A stretch of DNA of 64,000 bases from JALZDI01 sp965653225 (GTDB taxonomy: Bacteria; Actinomycetota; Actinomycetes; Propionibacteriales; Nocardioidaceae): the NCBI GenBank assembly GCA_965653225.1, contig CBFGZI010000002.1, positions 10,211 to 74,210 on the forward strand. The letters run 5' to 3'. The translations under genes were made by a program, and so were the position numbers. Shown piece after piece: positions 53,627 through 61,337 of the stretch (position 1 is its first letter; each line of letters starts with the position of its first letter). The notes beneath the pieces were generated by a model. The model was not told the DNA's origin. It did not search any database and saw nothing but the letters and a program-made list of their open reading frames with translations.

Positions 53627-54327
53627 GGCCGCGGCCGGGTGGTCTGCGGCCGGTCGGTCTGAGGCTGGTCGCTGCTGGGCTGAACGCTGCTGGGCTGGTC
53701 GCTCTTGGGCCGGGTGGCCTCGGCGCCGTTCTCGGACGGGGACGGGCCGAGGGGCACGGCGGGCTCCCCCGCCGAGTCGGCGGGCCGGGCCCGTCGACGG
53801 GCGACGACGGCGCCGGCCACGAGCAGCGCGATGACCGCGATACCGCCCGCGACCAGGCCGGTGCTCATGCCGTTGTCAGTGCCCGCGCCCGCGCCGGGGG
53901 TGGTGGTCTGCTTCGGCGCGAGCGGCGCGTTGGGGTCGCCCTTGCGCACGGTGAACGAGAAGCTGTCGGACACCGGGTGACCGTCCAGCGAGATCACGCG
54001 GTACGCGACCCGGATCCTGCCCGCGACGCGCGAGGCGGTGATCGGCTGCATGATGCCCGAACCGGACTGGCGCGGCGGTCCGACGGCGAGTCGCTCGCCC
54101 TTCGGCCCGACCACGACCACCGAGGCGACCTGGGCGTCGATGGGCTCGGTGAAGCTCAGCTGGATGCTGCCCGGCGTACGCTCCAGCGACGAGCCGGCGG
54201 CCGGGACGGAGTTGACGAGCTGGGTGTGCGCGAAGGCGGTCGACACCCCGCCGGTCACGGCGAACAGCAGCGCCAGCAGCGCGGCAGCGGCGCAGCGAAC
54301 TAGGCCCCCAGTCAATCCCCCTGTCAT
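53623..54327 (-). CDS. copC: Copper resistance protein CopC with membrane anchor
   Basis: Periplasmic copper-binding protein. A signal peptide (about 1-33) ends at AFAHTQLV, leaving the N-terminal histidine that binds Cu(II). The CopC beta-barrel follows, with LSFTEPIDAQVASVVV and the second site SLDGHPVSDSFSF. A C-terminal helix (about 178-195) anchors the protein; the tail has Ser/Gln/Pro/Thr repeats (SDQPSSVQPSSDQPQTDRPQ). It is coupled to CopD, its natural partner. Confidence 0.9.
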   Translation of the reverse strand: MTGGLTGGLVRCAAAALLALLFAVTGGVSTAFAHTQLVNSVPAAGSSLERTPGSIQLSFTEPIDAQVASVVVVGPKGERLAVGPPRQSGSGIMQPITASRVAGRIRVAYRVISLDGHPVSDSFSFTVRKGDPNAPLAPKQTTTPGAGAGTDNGMSTGLVAGGIAVIALLVAGAVVARRRARPADSAGEPAVPLGPSPSENGAEATRPKSDQPSSVQPSSDQPQTDRPQTTRPRP

Positions 54328-54393
54328 GACGACCAGCCTGCTAGGGGTGTGTCGGCAGCGTGGCTAAACGCCCGAGTCTTTACCGAGACGTGC

Positions 54394-55320
54394 TCATGGG
54401 TGTGGAGAGTGTTCATGATGCAGGTGACCGTCCGGTTCGAGCTGGAAGGTGGAGTGCAGGACGTCGAAGTCCGCGGCGAGGCAGTGCTGCAGCCGGTCGA
54501 GCAGCTGCGGGGCCTGACCGTCGCGGAAGCAGTCGGCGTCGATGACGACGTGCGCGCTCAGCACCGGGAGTCCCGAGGTGACTGTGGAGGCGTGCAGGTC
54601 GTGGACGTCCAGGACACGCGGGATGTCCATGATGTGTGAGCGCACCTCGGCCAGGTCGACGTTGCTCGGCGTGCTCTCCAGCAGCACCTGGACGGCGTCG
54701 AGCAGCAGCCGGAAGGCCCGCGGCAGGATGAACACCGCGATGCCCGCGGCCACGACCGTGTCGGCGTTGTGCCACGGGGTGAACCGCACCAGCAGCGCCG
54801 CGACGAGCACGCCGACGCTGGCCACGGCGTCGCCGAGGACCTCCAGGAACGCCCCGCGCATGTTCATGCTCTCCCGCTGCGCGGAGGCGAGCAGGCCCAT
54901 GGCCACCAGGTTGCCCGCGAGCCCGATGGCGCCGAAGACCAGCATCGTGCCGGTGGCGACCTCCGGCGGGTGCGCGAGGCGGATCAGCGCCTCGACCAGC
55001 ACCCAGATGCCGACCGCGATCAGCACGACCGCGTTGACGGCGGCGGCCAGCACCTCTGCGCGCGCCAGCCCCCAGGTGCGGGCGAGCGTCGGGGGGCGCT
55101 GCGCGAGCGCGATCGCCACCAGTGCCAACGCGAGCCCGCCGACGTCGGCGAGCAGGTGGCCGGCGTCGGCCAGCAGCGCCAGCGAGCCCGAGAGCACGCC
55201 GCCGACAACCTCGGCGACCAGGATCGCGAGCGAGATCAGCAGTACGGCCAGCAGGCGGTGCCGGTGGCGGCCGGCCGCCGTCTGCAGCGCGTGACCGTGA
55301 TGCGCGTGGGCCTGGCCCAT
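54394..55320 (-). CDS. Cation diffusion facilitator transporter (CzcD type)
   Basis: 308 residues, six membrane helices, histidine-rich N-terminus (MGQAHAHHGH) and C-terminus (HLHHEHSPHP). The first metal motif is H55-x3-D59 in ADAGHLLADVGG. In the second, LEVLGD, the usual histidine is E160 with D164 kept. The cytoplasmic C-terminal domain has the ferredoxin-like fold. CDFs export Zn, Co, Fe or Mn by proton exchange. Ten bases after copA, so probably in the copper operon. Confidence 0.9.
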   Translation of the reverse strand: MGQAHAHHGHALQTAAGRHRHRLLAVLLISLAILVAEVVGGVLSGSLALLADAGHLLADVGGLALALVAIALAQRPPTLARTWGLARAEVLAAAVNAVVLIAVGIWVLVEALIRLAHPPEVATGTMLVFGAIGLAGNLVAMGLLASAQRESMNMRGAFLEVLGDAVASVGVLVAALLVRFTPWHNADTVVAAGIAVFILPRAFRLLLDAVQVLLESTPSNVDLAEVRSHIMDIPRVLDVHDLHASTVTSGLPVLSAHVVIDADCFRDGQAPQLLDRLQHCLAADFDVLHSTFQLEPDGHLHHEHSPHP

Positions 55321-55330
55321 GACTTCGATG

Positions 55331-57628
55331 CTAGTGGGCCGACAGCGGACGGAAACGGCGCAGGCGCAGGCTGTTGCTCACCACGAAGGCCGAGCTGAGC
55401 GCCATCGCACCGCCGGCGATCATCGGGTTGAGCAGTCCGGCCATGGCCAGCGGGATGGCCGCCACGTTGTAGGCGAAGGCCCAGAACAGGTTGGTCTTGA
55501 TGGTTGCCAGGGTGGCGCGCGAGAGCCGGATGGCGTCGGCGGCCGCGCGCAGGTCGCCGCGTACGAGGGTGAGGTCGCCGGCCTCGATCGCGACGTCGGT
55601 GCCGGTGCCCATCGCCAGGCCGAGGTCGGCCTGGACCAGCGCGGCCGCGTCGTTGACCCCGTCGCCGACCATCGCGACCGTGCGGCCCTGCTGCTGCAGC
55701 CGGCGCACGGCCTCGACCTTGTCCGTGGGGAGCACCTCGGCGACCACGTCCTCGACGCCGACATCGCCGGCGACGGCGCGCGCCACGGTCTCGTTGTCAC
55801 CGGTCAGCAGCATCGGGCGCAGCCCCAGGTCACGCAGCTGCTCGACGGCCTGGCGCGAGGTGGGCTTCACCGCGTCGGCCACAACCAGCACACCGCGGGC
55901 CCGGCCGTCCCAGGCGACCACCACGACCGTACGGCCGGCCTGCTGGGCCGCGTCGGAGGCCCGACGCAGCCGCTCCGGCACGGACACCGAGCGGTCGGCG
56001 AGGAGCGCCGCGCGGCCGACGAGGACGGTCTTGGCGCCGCTCGCGTCGTCGACGGCGCCCTGCACCCCGAGGCCCTCGAGGTTGGCGAACTCCAGCACGC
56101 CCGGAAGCGTGCCGACCCGCTCGGCGGCCGCCTGCGCGACCGCACGCCCGATCGGGTGCTCCGAGGAGTGCTCCAGCGCACCGGCCAGACGGAGCACCTC
56201 GTCGGCGTCCTCGCCGTCGGCGGGGACCACGTCGACCAGCGACATGTGGCCCTGGGTGACGGTGCCGGTCTTGTCCAGCACGACGGTGTCTGCGCGGCGG
56301 GTCGACTCCAGGACCTCGGGCCCCTTGATGAGGATCCCCAGCTGCGCGCCGCGGCCGGTGCCGACCAGCAGCGCGGTCGGCGTGGCCAGGCCGAGCGCGC
56401 ACGGGCAGGCGATGATCAGCACCGCAACGGCCGCGGTGAAGGCCGCGGCCACCGCCGCACCGACCGCCAGCCACACCGCGAGCGTGGCCGCGGCGAGGAC
56501 GATCACGACCGGGACGAACACCGCGGCCACGCGGTCGGCGAGCCGCTGCACCTCGGCCTTGCCGTTCTGCGCCTCCTCGACCAGCCGGGCCATGTGGGCG
56601 AGCTGGGTGTCGGCGCCGACGCGCGTCGCGCGGACGTACAGCCGGCCGCCGGCGTTGACGGTGGCGCCGATGACGGTGTCGCCCGGTCGCACCTCCACCG
56701 GCACCGACTCGCCGGTGAGCATGCTCAGGTCGACCGCGGACGTGCCGTCGGTGACGACCCCGTCGGTGGCGACCTTCTCGCCGGGGCGTACGACGAACAC
56801 GTCGCCGACGTGCAGCCGGTCGACCGGGATGCGGTGCTCGGCGCCGTCGCGCAGGACCGCGACGTCCTTGGCGCCGAGCTGCAGCAGCGCGCGCAGTGCG
56901 GCTCCGGCGCGTCGCTTGGCGCGGGCCTCGAAGTAGCGGCCGGCCAGCAGGAACGTCGTCACCCCGGCCGCGACCTCGAGGTAGATGTCGGGCGGGCCGC
57001 CGGAACGGGAGACCGTCACCTGGAACTCGTGCATGGTGCCGGGGTCGCCCGCGCCGCCCCAGAACAGGGCGTAGACCGACCAGCCGAACGCGGCGAGCGT
57101 GCCCATCGACACCAGCGTGTCCATGGTCGCGGCGCCGTGCCTCAGGTTGGTCCACGCGGCAGTGTGGAACGGCAGGCCGCCCCACACCACGACCGGCGCG
57201 GCCAGGGTGAACGACAGCCACTGCCAGTAGGTGAACTGCAGCGCCGGCACCATGGCCAGCAGCACCACCGGCACCGACAGCAGCGTGCTGACAAGGAGCC
57301 GGGTGCGCAGCGAGCGCACCGGGTCGGACGGCTCGGCCAGGCCGGACGGCTCCCCCGCCGGCTCGGGCGTGCTCTCCTGCGGCCGCGGGGGTGGCGGGAG
57401 CTGGGCGGTGTATCCCGCCTTCTCGACGGCTGCGACCAGGGTGTCGGTGCCGACGTCGTCGGGGAAGGAGACCTGGGCCTTCTCGGTCGCGTAGTTGACC
57501 GTCGCGGTGACGCCGTCGAGGCGGTTGAGCCGCTTCTCCACGCGGGCGGCGCAGGAGGCGCAGGTCATGCCGCCGATCAGCAGCTCGACCCGGCCGGCAG
57601 GCTCGTGGGTCGACGTCGTGTCCGGCAC
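55331..57628 (-). CDS. copA: Copper-translocating P1B-type ATPase
   Basis: Exports Cu(I) using ATP. In order: an N-terminal heavy-metal domain with GMTCASC (about 19-25), eight membrane helices, the CPC transport motif (ACPCALG, near 407), phosphorylation motif DKTGT (near 451), SEHPIG, and GDGVNDAAAL (near 653). 765 residues. GTG start directly after the copZ stop, an arrangement that binds chaperone and pump translation together. Export of copper fits CsoR control. Confidence 0.95.
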   Translation of the reverse strand: MPDTTSTHEPAGRVELLIGGMTCASCAARVEKRLNRLDGVTATVNYATEKAQVSFPDDVGTDTLVAAVEKAGYTAQLPPPPRPQESTPEPAGEPSGLAEPSDPVRSLRTRLLVSTLLSVPVVLLAMVPALQFTYWQWLSFTLAAPVVVWGGLPFHTAAWTNLRHGAATMDTLVSMGTLAAFGWSVYALFWGGAGDPGTMHEFQVTVSRSGGPPDIYLEVAAGVTTFLLAGRYFEARAKRRAGAALRALLQLGAKDVAVLRDGAEHRIPVDRLHVGDVFVVRPGEKVATDGVVTDGTSAVDLSMLTGESVPVEVRPGDTVIGATVNAGGRLYVRATRVGADTQLAHMARLVEEAQNGKAEVQRLADRVAAVFVPVVIVLAAATLAVWLAVGAAVAAAFTAAVAVLIIACPCALGLATPTALLVGTGRGAQLGILIKGPEVLESTRRADTVVLDKTGTVTQGHMSLVDVVPADGEDADEVLRLAGALEHSSEHPIGRAVAQAAAERVGTLPGVLEFANLEGLGVQGAVDDASGAKTVLVGRAALLADRSVSVPERLRRASDAAQQAGRTVVVVAWDGRARGVLVVADAVKPTSRQAVEQLRDLGLRPMLLTGDNETVARAVAGDVGVEDVVAEVLPTDKVEAVRRLQQQGRTVAMVGDGVNDAAALVQADLGLAMGTGTDVAIEAGDLTLVRGDLRAAADAIRLSRATLATIKTNLFWAFAYNVAAIPLAMAGLLNPMIAGGAMALSSAFVVSNSLRLRRFRPLSAH

Positions 57629-57835
57629 CTAGCTCACGACCTCGTAGCCGGCCTCCTCGACCGCCTCGCGCACGGCCGCGTCGTCGAGCCGGTCGTCGGC
57701 GGAGACCGTCACGGTCCCGGTGTCGAGGTCGACGCTGACGTCGCTGACGCCGTCGACCGCGCCGACCTCCTCGGTCACCGCGCGTACGCAGTGGCTGCAG
57801 GTCATGCCGGTGACGGTGTAGGTCCGGGTCGTCAT
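57629..57835 (-). CDS. copZ: Copper chaperone CopZ
   Basis: A 68-residue heavy-metal-associated domain with GMTCSHC at residues 10-16 (ligands C13 and C16) and the beta-alpha-beta-beta-alpha-beta layout, ending EAVEEAGYEVVS. It delivers Cu(I) to CopA. ATG at 57835 with GAGGAG upstream; the open frame extends farther up, but that part overlaps csoR and is not real. It follows csoR by 35 bases. Confidence 0.94.
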   Translation of the reverse strand: MTTRTYTVTGMTCSHCVRAVTEEVGAVDGVSDVSVDLDTGTVTVSADDRLDDAAVREAVEEAGYEVVS

Positions 57836-57870
57836 CGCTTGCTCCTCGTGGTCACTGTGCGGAGTCGTGG

Positions 57871-58152
57871 TCAGGAACGGACGAGCCGGGCGATGGCGTC
57901 GGAGGCCTCCCTGACCTTCACCTCGGCCTCGGCCCCGTCGCGGGCGGCGGCGTCGACCACGCACGTGCCCATGTGCTCCTCGAGCAGCTGGAGCGCGACC
58001 GACTGCAGCGCGCGGTTGGTGGCGGAGATCTGGGTGAGTACGTCGATGCAGTACTTGTCGTCCTCGATCATCCGCTGCAGGCCGCGCACCTGCCCCTCGA
58101 TCCGGCGCAGCCGCTTGAGGTAGTCGTCCTTGCGACTGGTGTACCCGGCCAT
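57871..58152 (-). CDS. csoR: Copper-sensing repressor CsoR
   Basis: All-helical DUF156 regulator of 93 residues. The Cu(I) ligand triad C35, H60 and C64 is complete (YCIDVLTQ, HMGTC), distinguishing it from the Ni/formaldehyde-sensing relatives RcnR and FrmR. Cu binding releases the DNA. First gene of the csoR-copZ-copA-CDF-copC-copD run; the two operators lie 37 to 77 bases upstream of its start. Confidence 0.95.
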   Translation of the reverse strand: MAGYTSRKDDYLKRLRRIEGQVRGLQRMIEDDKYCIDVLTQISATNRALQSVALQLLEEHMGTCVVDAAARDGAEAEVKVREASDAIARLVRS

Positions 58153-58189
58153 GGCGCTCGCTCCTCGTGGTCTGTGACGCGGCCCAGAT

Positions 58190-58204
58190 TACCCCCAGGG
58201 GGTA
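58190..58204. promoter_or_regulatory. CsoR operator, copy 1 (csoR-proximal)
   Basis: TACCCCCAGGGGGTA is a perfect inverted repeat around the central base, the G/C-tract type of operator established for CsoR. It is nearer the csoR start and would repress the csoR-copZ-copA message. Confidence 0.8.
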
Positions 58205-58212
58205 TGGTGTGT

Positions 58213-58229
58213 ATACCCTACCAGGGTAT
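58213..58229. promoter_or_regulatory. CsoR operator, copy 2 (DUF4396-proximal)
   Basis: ATACCCT-ACC-AGGGTAT, 7-bp arms with a three-base centre, ends 25 bases before the DUF4396 start codon. With copy 1 it lies only 8 bases away, so CsoR tetramers could bind both and control the two divergent transcripts. Confidence 0.8.
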
Positions 58230-58254
58230 TCCACCCGCCTGAGAGGACCGAGGG

Positions 58255-58737
58255 ATGGACCACGAGCACCAGCACGCGGCACCCGGAGCGACCGCGACGG
58301 CCGACCTCACCCGGACCGCGGTGTCGGCGACGCTGCACTGCCTCACCGGCTGCGCCATCGGCGAGGTGCTCGGCATGGTCATCGGCACCGCACTCGGCTG
58401 GGGGAACTGGCCGACCGTCGTGCTGGCGGTGGCTCTGGCGTTCCTGTTCGGCTACTCGCTGACGATCGGCCCGGTGCTGCGGGCAGGCGTGGCCTTCGGC
58501 AGCGCGTTCAAGGTGGCCCTGGCCGCCGACACGGTGTCGATCGCGGTGATGGAGGTCGTGGACAACGCGTTCGTGCTGCTGGTGCCGGGCGCCATGGGCG
58601 CGGGCCTGGCCAGCGGGCTGTTCTGGGGCACGCTGGCCGCCTCCCTGGCGGTCGCGTTCGTGGTCACCGTGCCCGTCAACCGGTGGATGATCGGACGTGG
58701 CCGCGGCCACGCGGTGGTGCACGAGTACCACCACTGA
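58255..58737 (+). CDS. DUF4396 membrane protein, copper-linked
   Basis: 160 residues with about four helices. The start is histidine-rich (DHEHQHAAPG) and the end carries HAVVHEYHH, giving metal-binding potential at both ends. TLHCLTGCAIGEVLGMVIG holds two cysteines in a likely membrane segment, a pattern known in DUF4396. It shares the CsoR operators with the divergent csoR operon, so it is probably a copper or related metal transporter (inference). Confidence 0.8.
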   Translation: MDHEHQHAAPGATATADLTRTAVSATLHCLTGCAIGEVLGMVIGTALGWGNWPTVVLAVALAFLFGYSLTIGPVLRAGVAFGSAFKVALAADTVSIAVMEVVDNAFVLLVPGAMGAGLASGLFWGTLAASLAVAFVVTVPVNRWMIGRGRGHAVVHEYHH

Positions 58738-58757
58738 CGCTGGGTAGCGTCTCTGGC

Positions 58758-58997
58758 ATGGACCCGATGGCCAACGACCCGCAGAACCGCCAGGAGCCGT
58801 TCCAGCAGGTGTCGCAGGAGCTGGTTGAGCTGGCCGACCATGTGTTCGAGACGCACGCCGAGCAGCCGGCCGAGCCGGTACGCGCGGCTCTGGAGCAGCA
58901 GGCTCGCGAGCGTGGCATCGAGCTGAACGACGAGATGCTCGAGCGGCTGTCCACCGAGATCTCCAACGGCAACCGCGTCGAGATCGGCCCGCTCTGA
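58758..58997 (+). CDS. Hypothetical acidic small protein
   Basis: 79 residues, no named family recognised. It is acidic and helical, without a signal peptide: FQQVSQELVELADHVFETHA, then RAALEQQARERGIELNDEML. ATG at 58758 (MDPMANDPQ); a second ATG at 58767 is possible. About 20 bases after the DUF4396 gene. Codon use looks normal for a real gene. Confidence 0.6.
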   Translation: MDPMANDPQNRQEPFQQVSQELVELADHVFETHAEQPAEPVRAALEQQARERGIELNDEMLERLSTEISNGNRVEIGPL

Positions 58998-59064
58998 CGC
59001 CTGCTCACACCTGACGTCCGCCACACCGAGCGCGATAACGCACGCTCTCGCGGAGACAACCGCA

Positions 59065-59156
59065 CCTTCGCGTCGACATTGCGTAAACCCCGCGGAACCT
59101 GACGTCGAGACCTTCGCGTCGAGATAGCGCAAACCCGGCAGAACGTGGCGTCGGGA
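59065..59156. repeat. Tandem 46-bp repeat in an intergenic region
   Basis: Two consecutive 46-base copies, each starting CCTTCGCGTCGA and containing AAACCC and AGAAC/GGAAC, with about 70 percent identity. A third, more degenerate copy may lie at about 59030-59064 (GCGATAACGCA). It sits in the 258-base gap between the small hypothetical gene and the DUF1906-like gene. Role unknown. Confidence 0.65.
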
Positions 59157-59255
59157 TGCGCGTTCCAAGCGTGAGTCTGACGATTCCGGCCCCCAGAGCC
59201 CCGATCGCCGAGTATGTTTCTGCGGCCGGGAGGGTCTGGTCGGGAGGGGTTCCGA

Positions 59256-60551
59256 ATGCTTCGTGCACGCCTTGTCGCGCTCTGCTCGCTCGCCGCCGTG
59301 GTCTCCGTACTCGGCGGCGTCGTCGTGCTACCGGCCTCGGCCGAGCCCTCTACACCGGTGCACTACCGGGGAGGCGCGGCCACGACGACGTACACCGGGC
59401 TCGCGTTCGACACCTGTACGGCACCGCAGCTGAGCACGATGCGGGCCTGGCGCCGGTCGCCGTACAACGCCATCGGCGTGTACATCGGCGGCGCCAACCG
59501 CGGCTGCGCGCAGCCGGAGCTCACCGCGGGCTGGGTCAGCCGGACGACGCGCATGGGCTGGCGCCTGCTGCCGATCTTCAACGGCCGCCAGGCGCCCTGC
59601 GGCGCCCGGCCGCGGCACCTCGAGATCACCCCCACCAGGGCCACCGCGCAGGGCCGGCAGGCCGGCCAGAACGCCGTCGAGAGGGCCAAGGCCCTGGGCA
59701 TGCGCCCGGGCAGCGGCATCTACCTCGACATCGAGCCCTACAGCCCCAACTCGGCGAAGTGCCGCAAGGCGGTGCTGCGGTTCGTCTCCGGGTGGACCCG
59801 GCAGCTGCACCACCGCGGCTACCTGGCGGGCGTGTACGCGCACCAGGGCGACGGCGCCCTGCACCTCGCCCGGAGCTACCGCTCGCAGCAGCTCGCCCGG
59901 CCGGACGCGCTCTGGCTCGCCCGGTGGGACCGCAACGACCGGCTCACCGGCTGGCCCAGCATCTCGAACGCCTTCTGGGCCCGGGCCCAGCGGGCCAAGC
60001 AGTACCGCGGTGACCACATCGAGCGGTGGGGCGGCGTGGCGCTGAACATCGACAACGACCGCCTCGCCACGCCGGTGGCCACCGTCGCCAAGACCTTCCG
60101 GGTAACCCACGCGCTGCGCGTGCGCAACGGCCCCAGCCGCAGAACCCGGGCCGTGAAGACCCTCCCCTCCGGCACCGCGGTGGGAGTCGTCTGCCAGACG
60201 ACCGGCTCGAAGGTCGGCGGCAGCAGGGTGTGGGACAAGCTCGCCAACGGCACGTACGCGCCGGACGCGTTCGTGCGCACGCCCGGACGGGCGCGCATCC
60301 CGGTCTGCCACTACGCCTTCCAGGCGCACGCGGTCGGCGGTGCGCCCGTGCACACCAAGCCGCGCTCGTCCTCGCCGCAGGCGACCACGCTGCCGGACGG
60401 CGCGCTGGCCCGCGTGATGTGCCAGCGGCGGGGCTCGCGCGTCGGGCCCACGTCGGTGTGGAACAAGCTGGACGACGGGCGCTGGGTCAGCGACCGCTTC
60501 GTGGCCACCCGGTCACACACCGGCTTCACCGCGCCGATCCCCCGCTGCTGA
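59256..60551 (+). CDS. Secreted DUF1906-type glycoside-hydrolase-like protein with two SH3-like repeats
   Basis: 431 residues from the ATG at 59256, preceded by GGGAGGGG. A signal peptide ends near residue 29 (VLPASA-EP). The domain around 40-285 has the DUF1906 pattern: GLAFDTCTAPQLSTM, GVYIGGANRGC, a barrel with IYLDIEPYSPNS and GVYAH. Two SH3-like modules follow, each with VR/VHxGP.., a cysteine and DKLANG/NKLDDG. Four or more cysteines suggest disulfides. Likely a wall-active or wall-bound protein. Confidence 0.82.
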   Translation: MLRARLVALCSLAAVVSVLGGVVVLPASAEPSTPVHYRGGAATTTYTGLAFDTCTAPQLSTMRAWRRSPYNAIGVYIGGANRGCAQPELTAGWVSRTTRMGWRLLPIFNGRQAPCGARPRHLEITPTRATAQGRQAGQNAVERAKALGMRPGSGIYLDIEPYSPNSAKCRKAVLRFVSGWTRQLHHRGYLAGVYAHQGDGALHLARSYRSQQLARPDALWLARWDRNDRLTGWPSISNAFWARAQRAKQYRGDHIERWGGVALNIDNDRLATPVATVAKTFRVTHALRVRNGPSRRTRAVKTLPSGTAVGVVCQTTGSKVGGSRVWDKLANGTYAPDAFVRTPGRARIPVCHYAFQAHAVGGAPVHTKPRSSSPQATTLPDGALARVMCQRRGSRVGPTSVWNKLDDGRWVSDRFVATRSHTGFTAPIPRC

Positions 60552-60573
60552 CCCGCTGCTGACCCGCTGCTGA
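60541..60573. repeat. 11-bp tandem repeat over the stop codon
   Basis: Three exact copies of CCCGCTGCTGA, the first ending in the stop of the DUF1906-like gene. The remaining two are downstream and each repeats a stop in another frame, so copy number has no effect on the protein. Confidence 0.85.
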
Positions 60574-60639
60574 CCAGCGACGACGCCGTTTCCGAGCCCG
60601 GAAAAACGGGCGTGACACAGACAACGGCAAAGAAGTTGG

Positions 60640-60668
60640 TTGAAACCTTGTCGTCGGGCCGGTGAATT
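60640..60668 (+). promoter_or_regulatory. Possible promoter of the riboswitch-rpf transcript
   Basis: TTGAAA, 17 bases, TGAATT, in one of the few AT-rich places of the region, ending about 20 to 30 bases before the riboswitch. The -10 is a poor match, so moderate support only. Confidence 0.4.
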
Positions 60669-60689
60669 CTTAACCTCTACTGGTCCCGT

Positions 60690-60955
60690 CGCGGACGGGA
60701 CACCGTCCGGTCGCCACGCCGAATCCTGCCCGCGACCGGCGGACGGACCGAGCGCGCACCGTCGGGCAGGAGCGGGGGACCCACGTAGATCCGGTTCTCC
60801 GCAGCGACAGGCCTAGGGGCAGCAGGCCTGCATCCTCGTCCCGTCGCAGCACGAGCACCTTGGGGTGAAGCCGACGCATCGCAGTCGATGCGGCGGCCGG
60901 GCGAGACCTTCCGTCCGAACCCGACAGCTCACCTCGCAGGCGGTGGAGAGGTCTG
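60690..60955 (+). promoter_or_regulatory. Cyclic di-AMP riboswitch (ydaO/yuaA type)
   Basis: The conserved blocks occur in order: GCCGAATCCTGCC (60718), GGAGCGGGGGACCCA (about 60769), GGGGTGAAGCCG (about 60862), a hairpin GCATCG-CAGT-CGATGC, and CCGAACCCGACAGCTCACCT (from about 60914) with CGCAGGCGGTGGAGAGG. These are the hallmark sequences of the ydaO class. In Actinobacteria this RNA turns off rpf-type cell-wall genes when c-di-AMP is high. It ends at the ribosome binding site of the following gene. Confidence 0.92.
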
Positions 60956-60961
60956 GTTGTC

Positions 60962-61300
60962 GTGCACGCACGCCTGCACATCAGCGTCCTTGTCTTCGCG
61001 GTCCTGACCGCACTCACGCCTGTCATGGCCGCGGCCCCCGCCAACGCCGCGACCATGCACACCTGGAACCGGCTGGCCCGCTGCGAGTCCAGTGGCCGCT
61101 GGCACCTGAACACCCACAACGGCTACTACGGCGGACTGCAGTTCTCCCTGAGCACATGGCGCGGCTACGGCGGCGGAAAGTTCGCGCGGTATCCGCATCG
61201 GGCGACCAAGCTCCAGCAGATCAGGATCGGCGAGCGCGTCCGGCGTCACCAGGGCTGGCGCGCGTGGCCGTACTGCTCGCGCAAGATCGGCCTGCGCTAG
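60962..61300 (+). CDS. Resuscitation-promoting factor-like transglycosylase
   Basis: 112 residues with a signal peptide (about 1-30) and a compact Rpf domain: TWNRLARCESSGRWHLNTHNG, then YYGGLQFSLSTWRGYGG. E42 is the catalytic glutamate of the lysozyme-like fold. Rpf proteins cut peptidoglycan and help dormant cells and spores resume growth. GTG start with GGAGAGG about 10 bases upstream, inside the end of the riboswitch. It is the only gene on that leader. Confidence 0.92.
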   Translation: MHARLHISVLVFAVLTALTPVMAAAPANAATMHTWNRLARCESSGRWHLNTHNGYYGGLQFSLSTWRGYGGGKFARYPHRATKLQQIRIGERVRRHQGWRAWPYCSRKIGLR

Positions 61301-61337
61301 CCGCCGGCCGGCCCCTCGGCCGCCGCACCGGCCCGCG

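Noticed and set aside
57836..58282. Extended N-terminus of the copZ frame through csoR.
   Set aside because: It covers the csoR coding sequence in another frame; the CopZ domain starts right at the ATG at 57835 with a good ribosome binding site.
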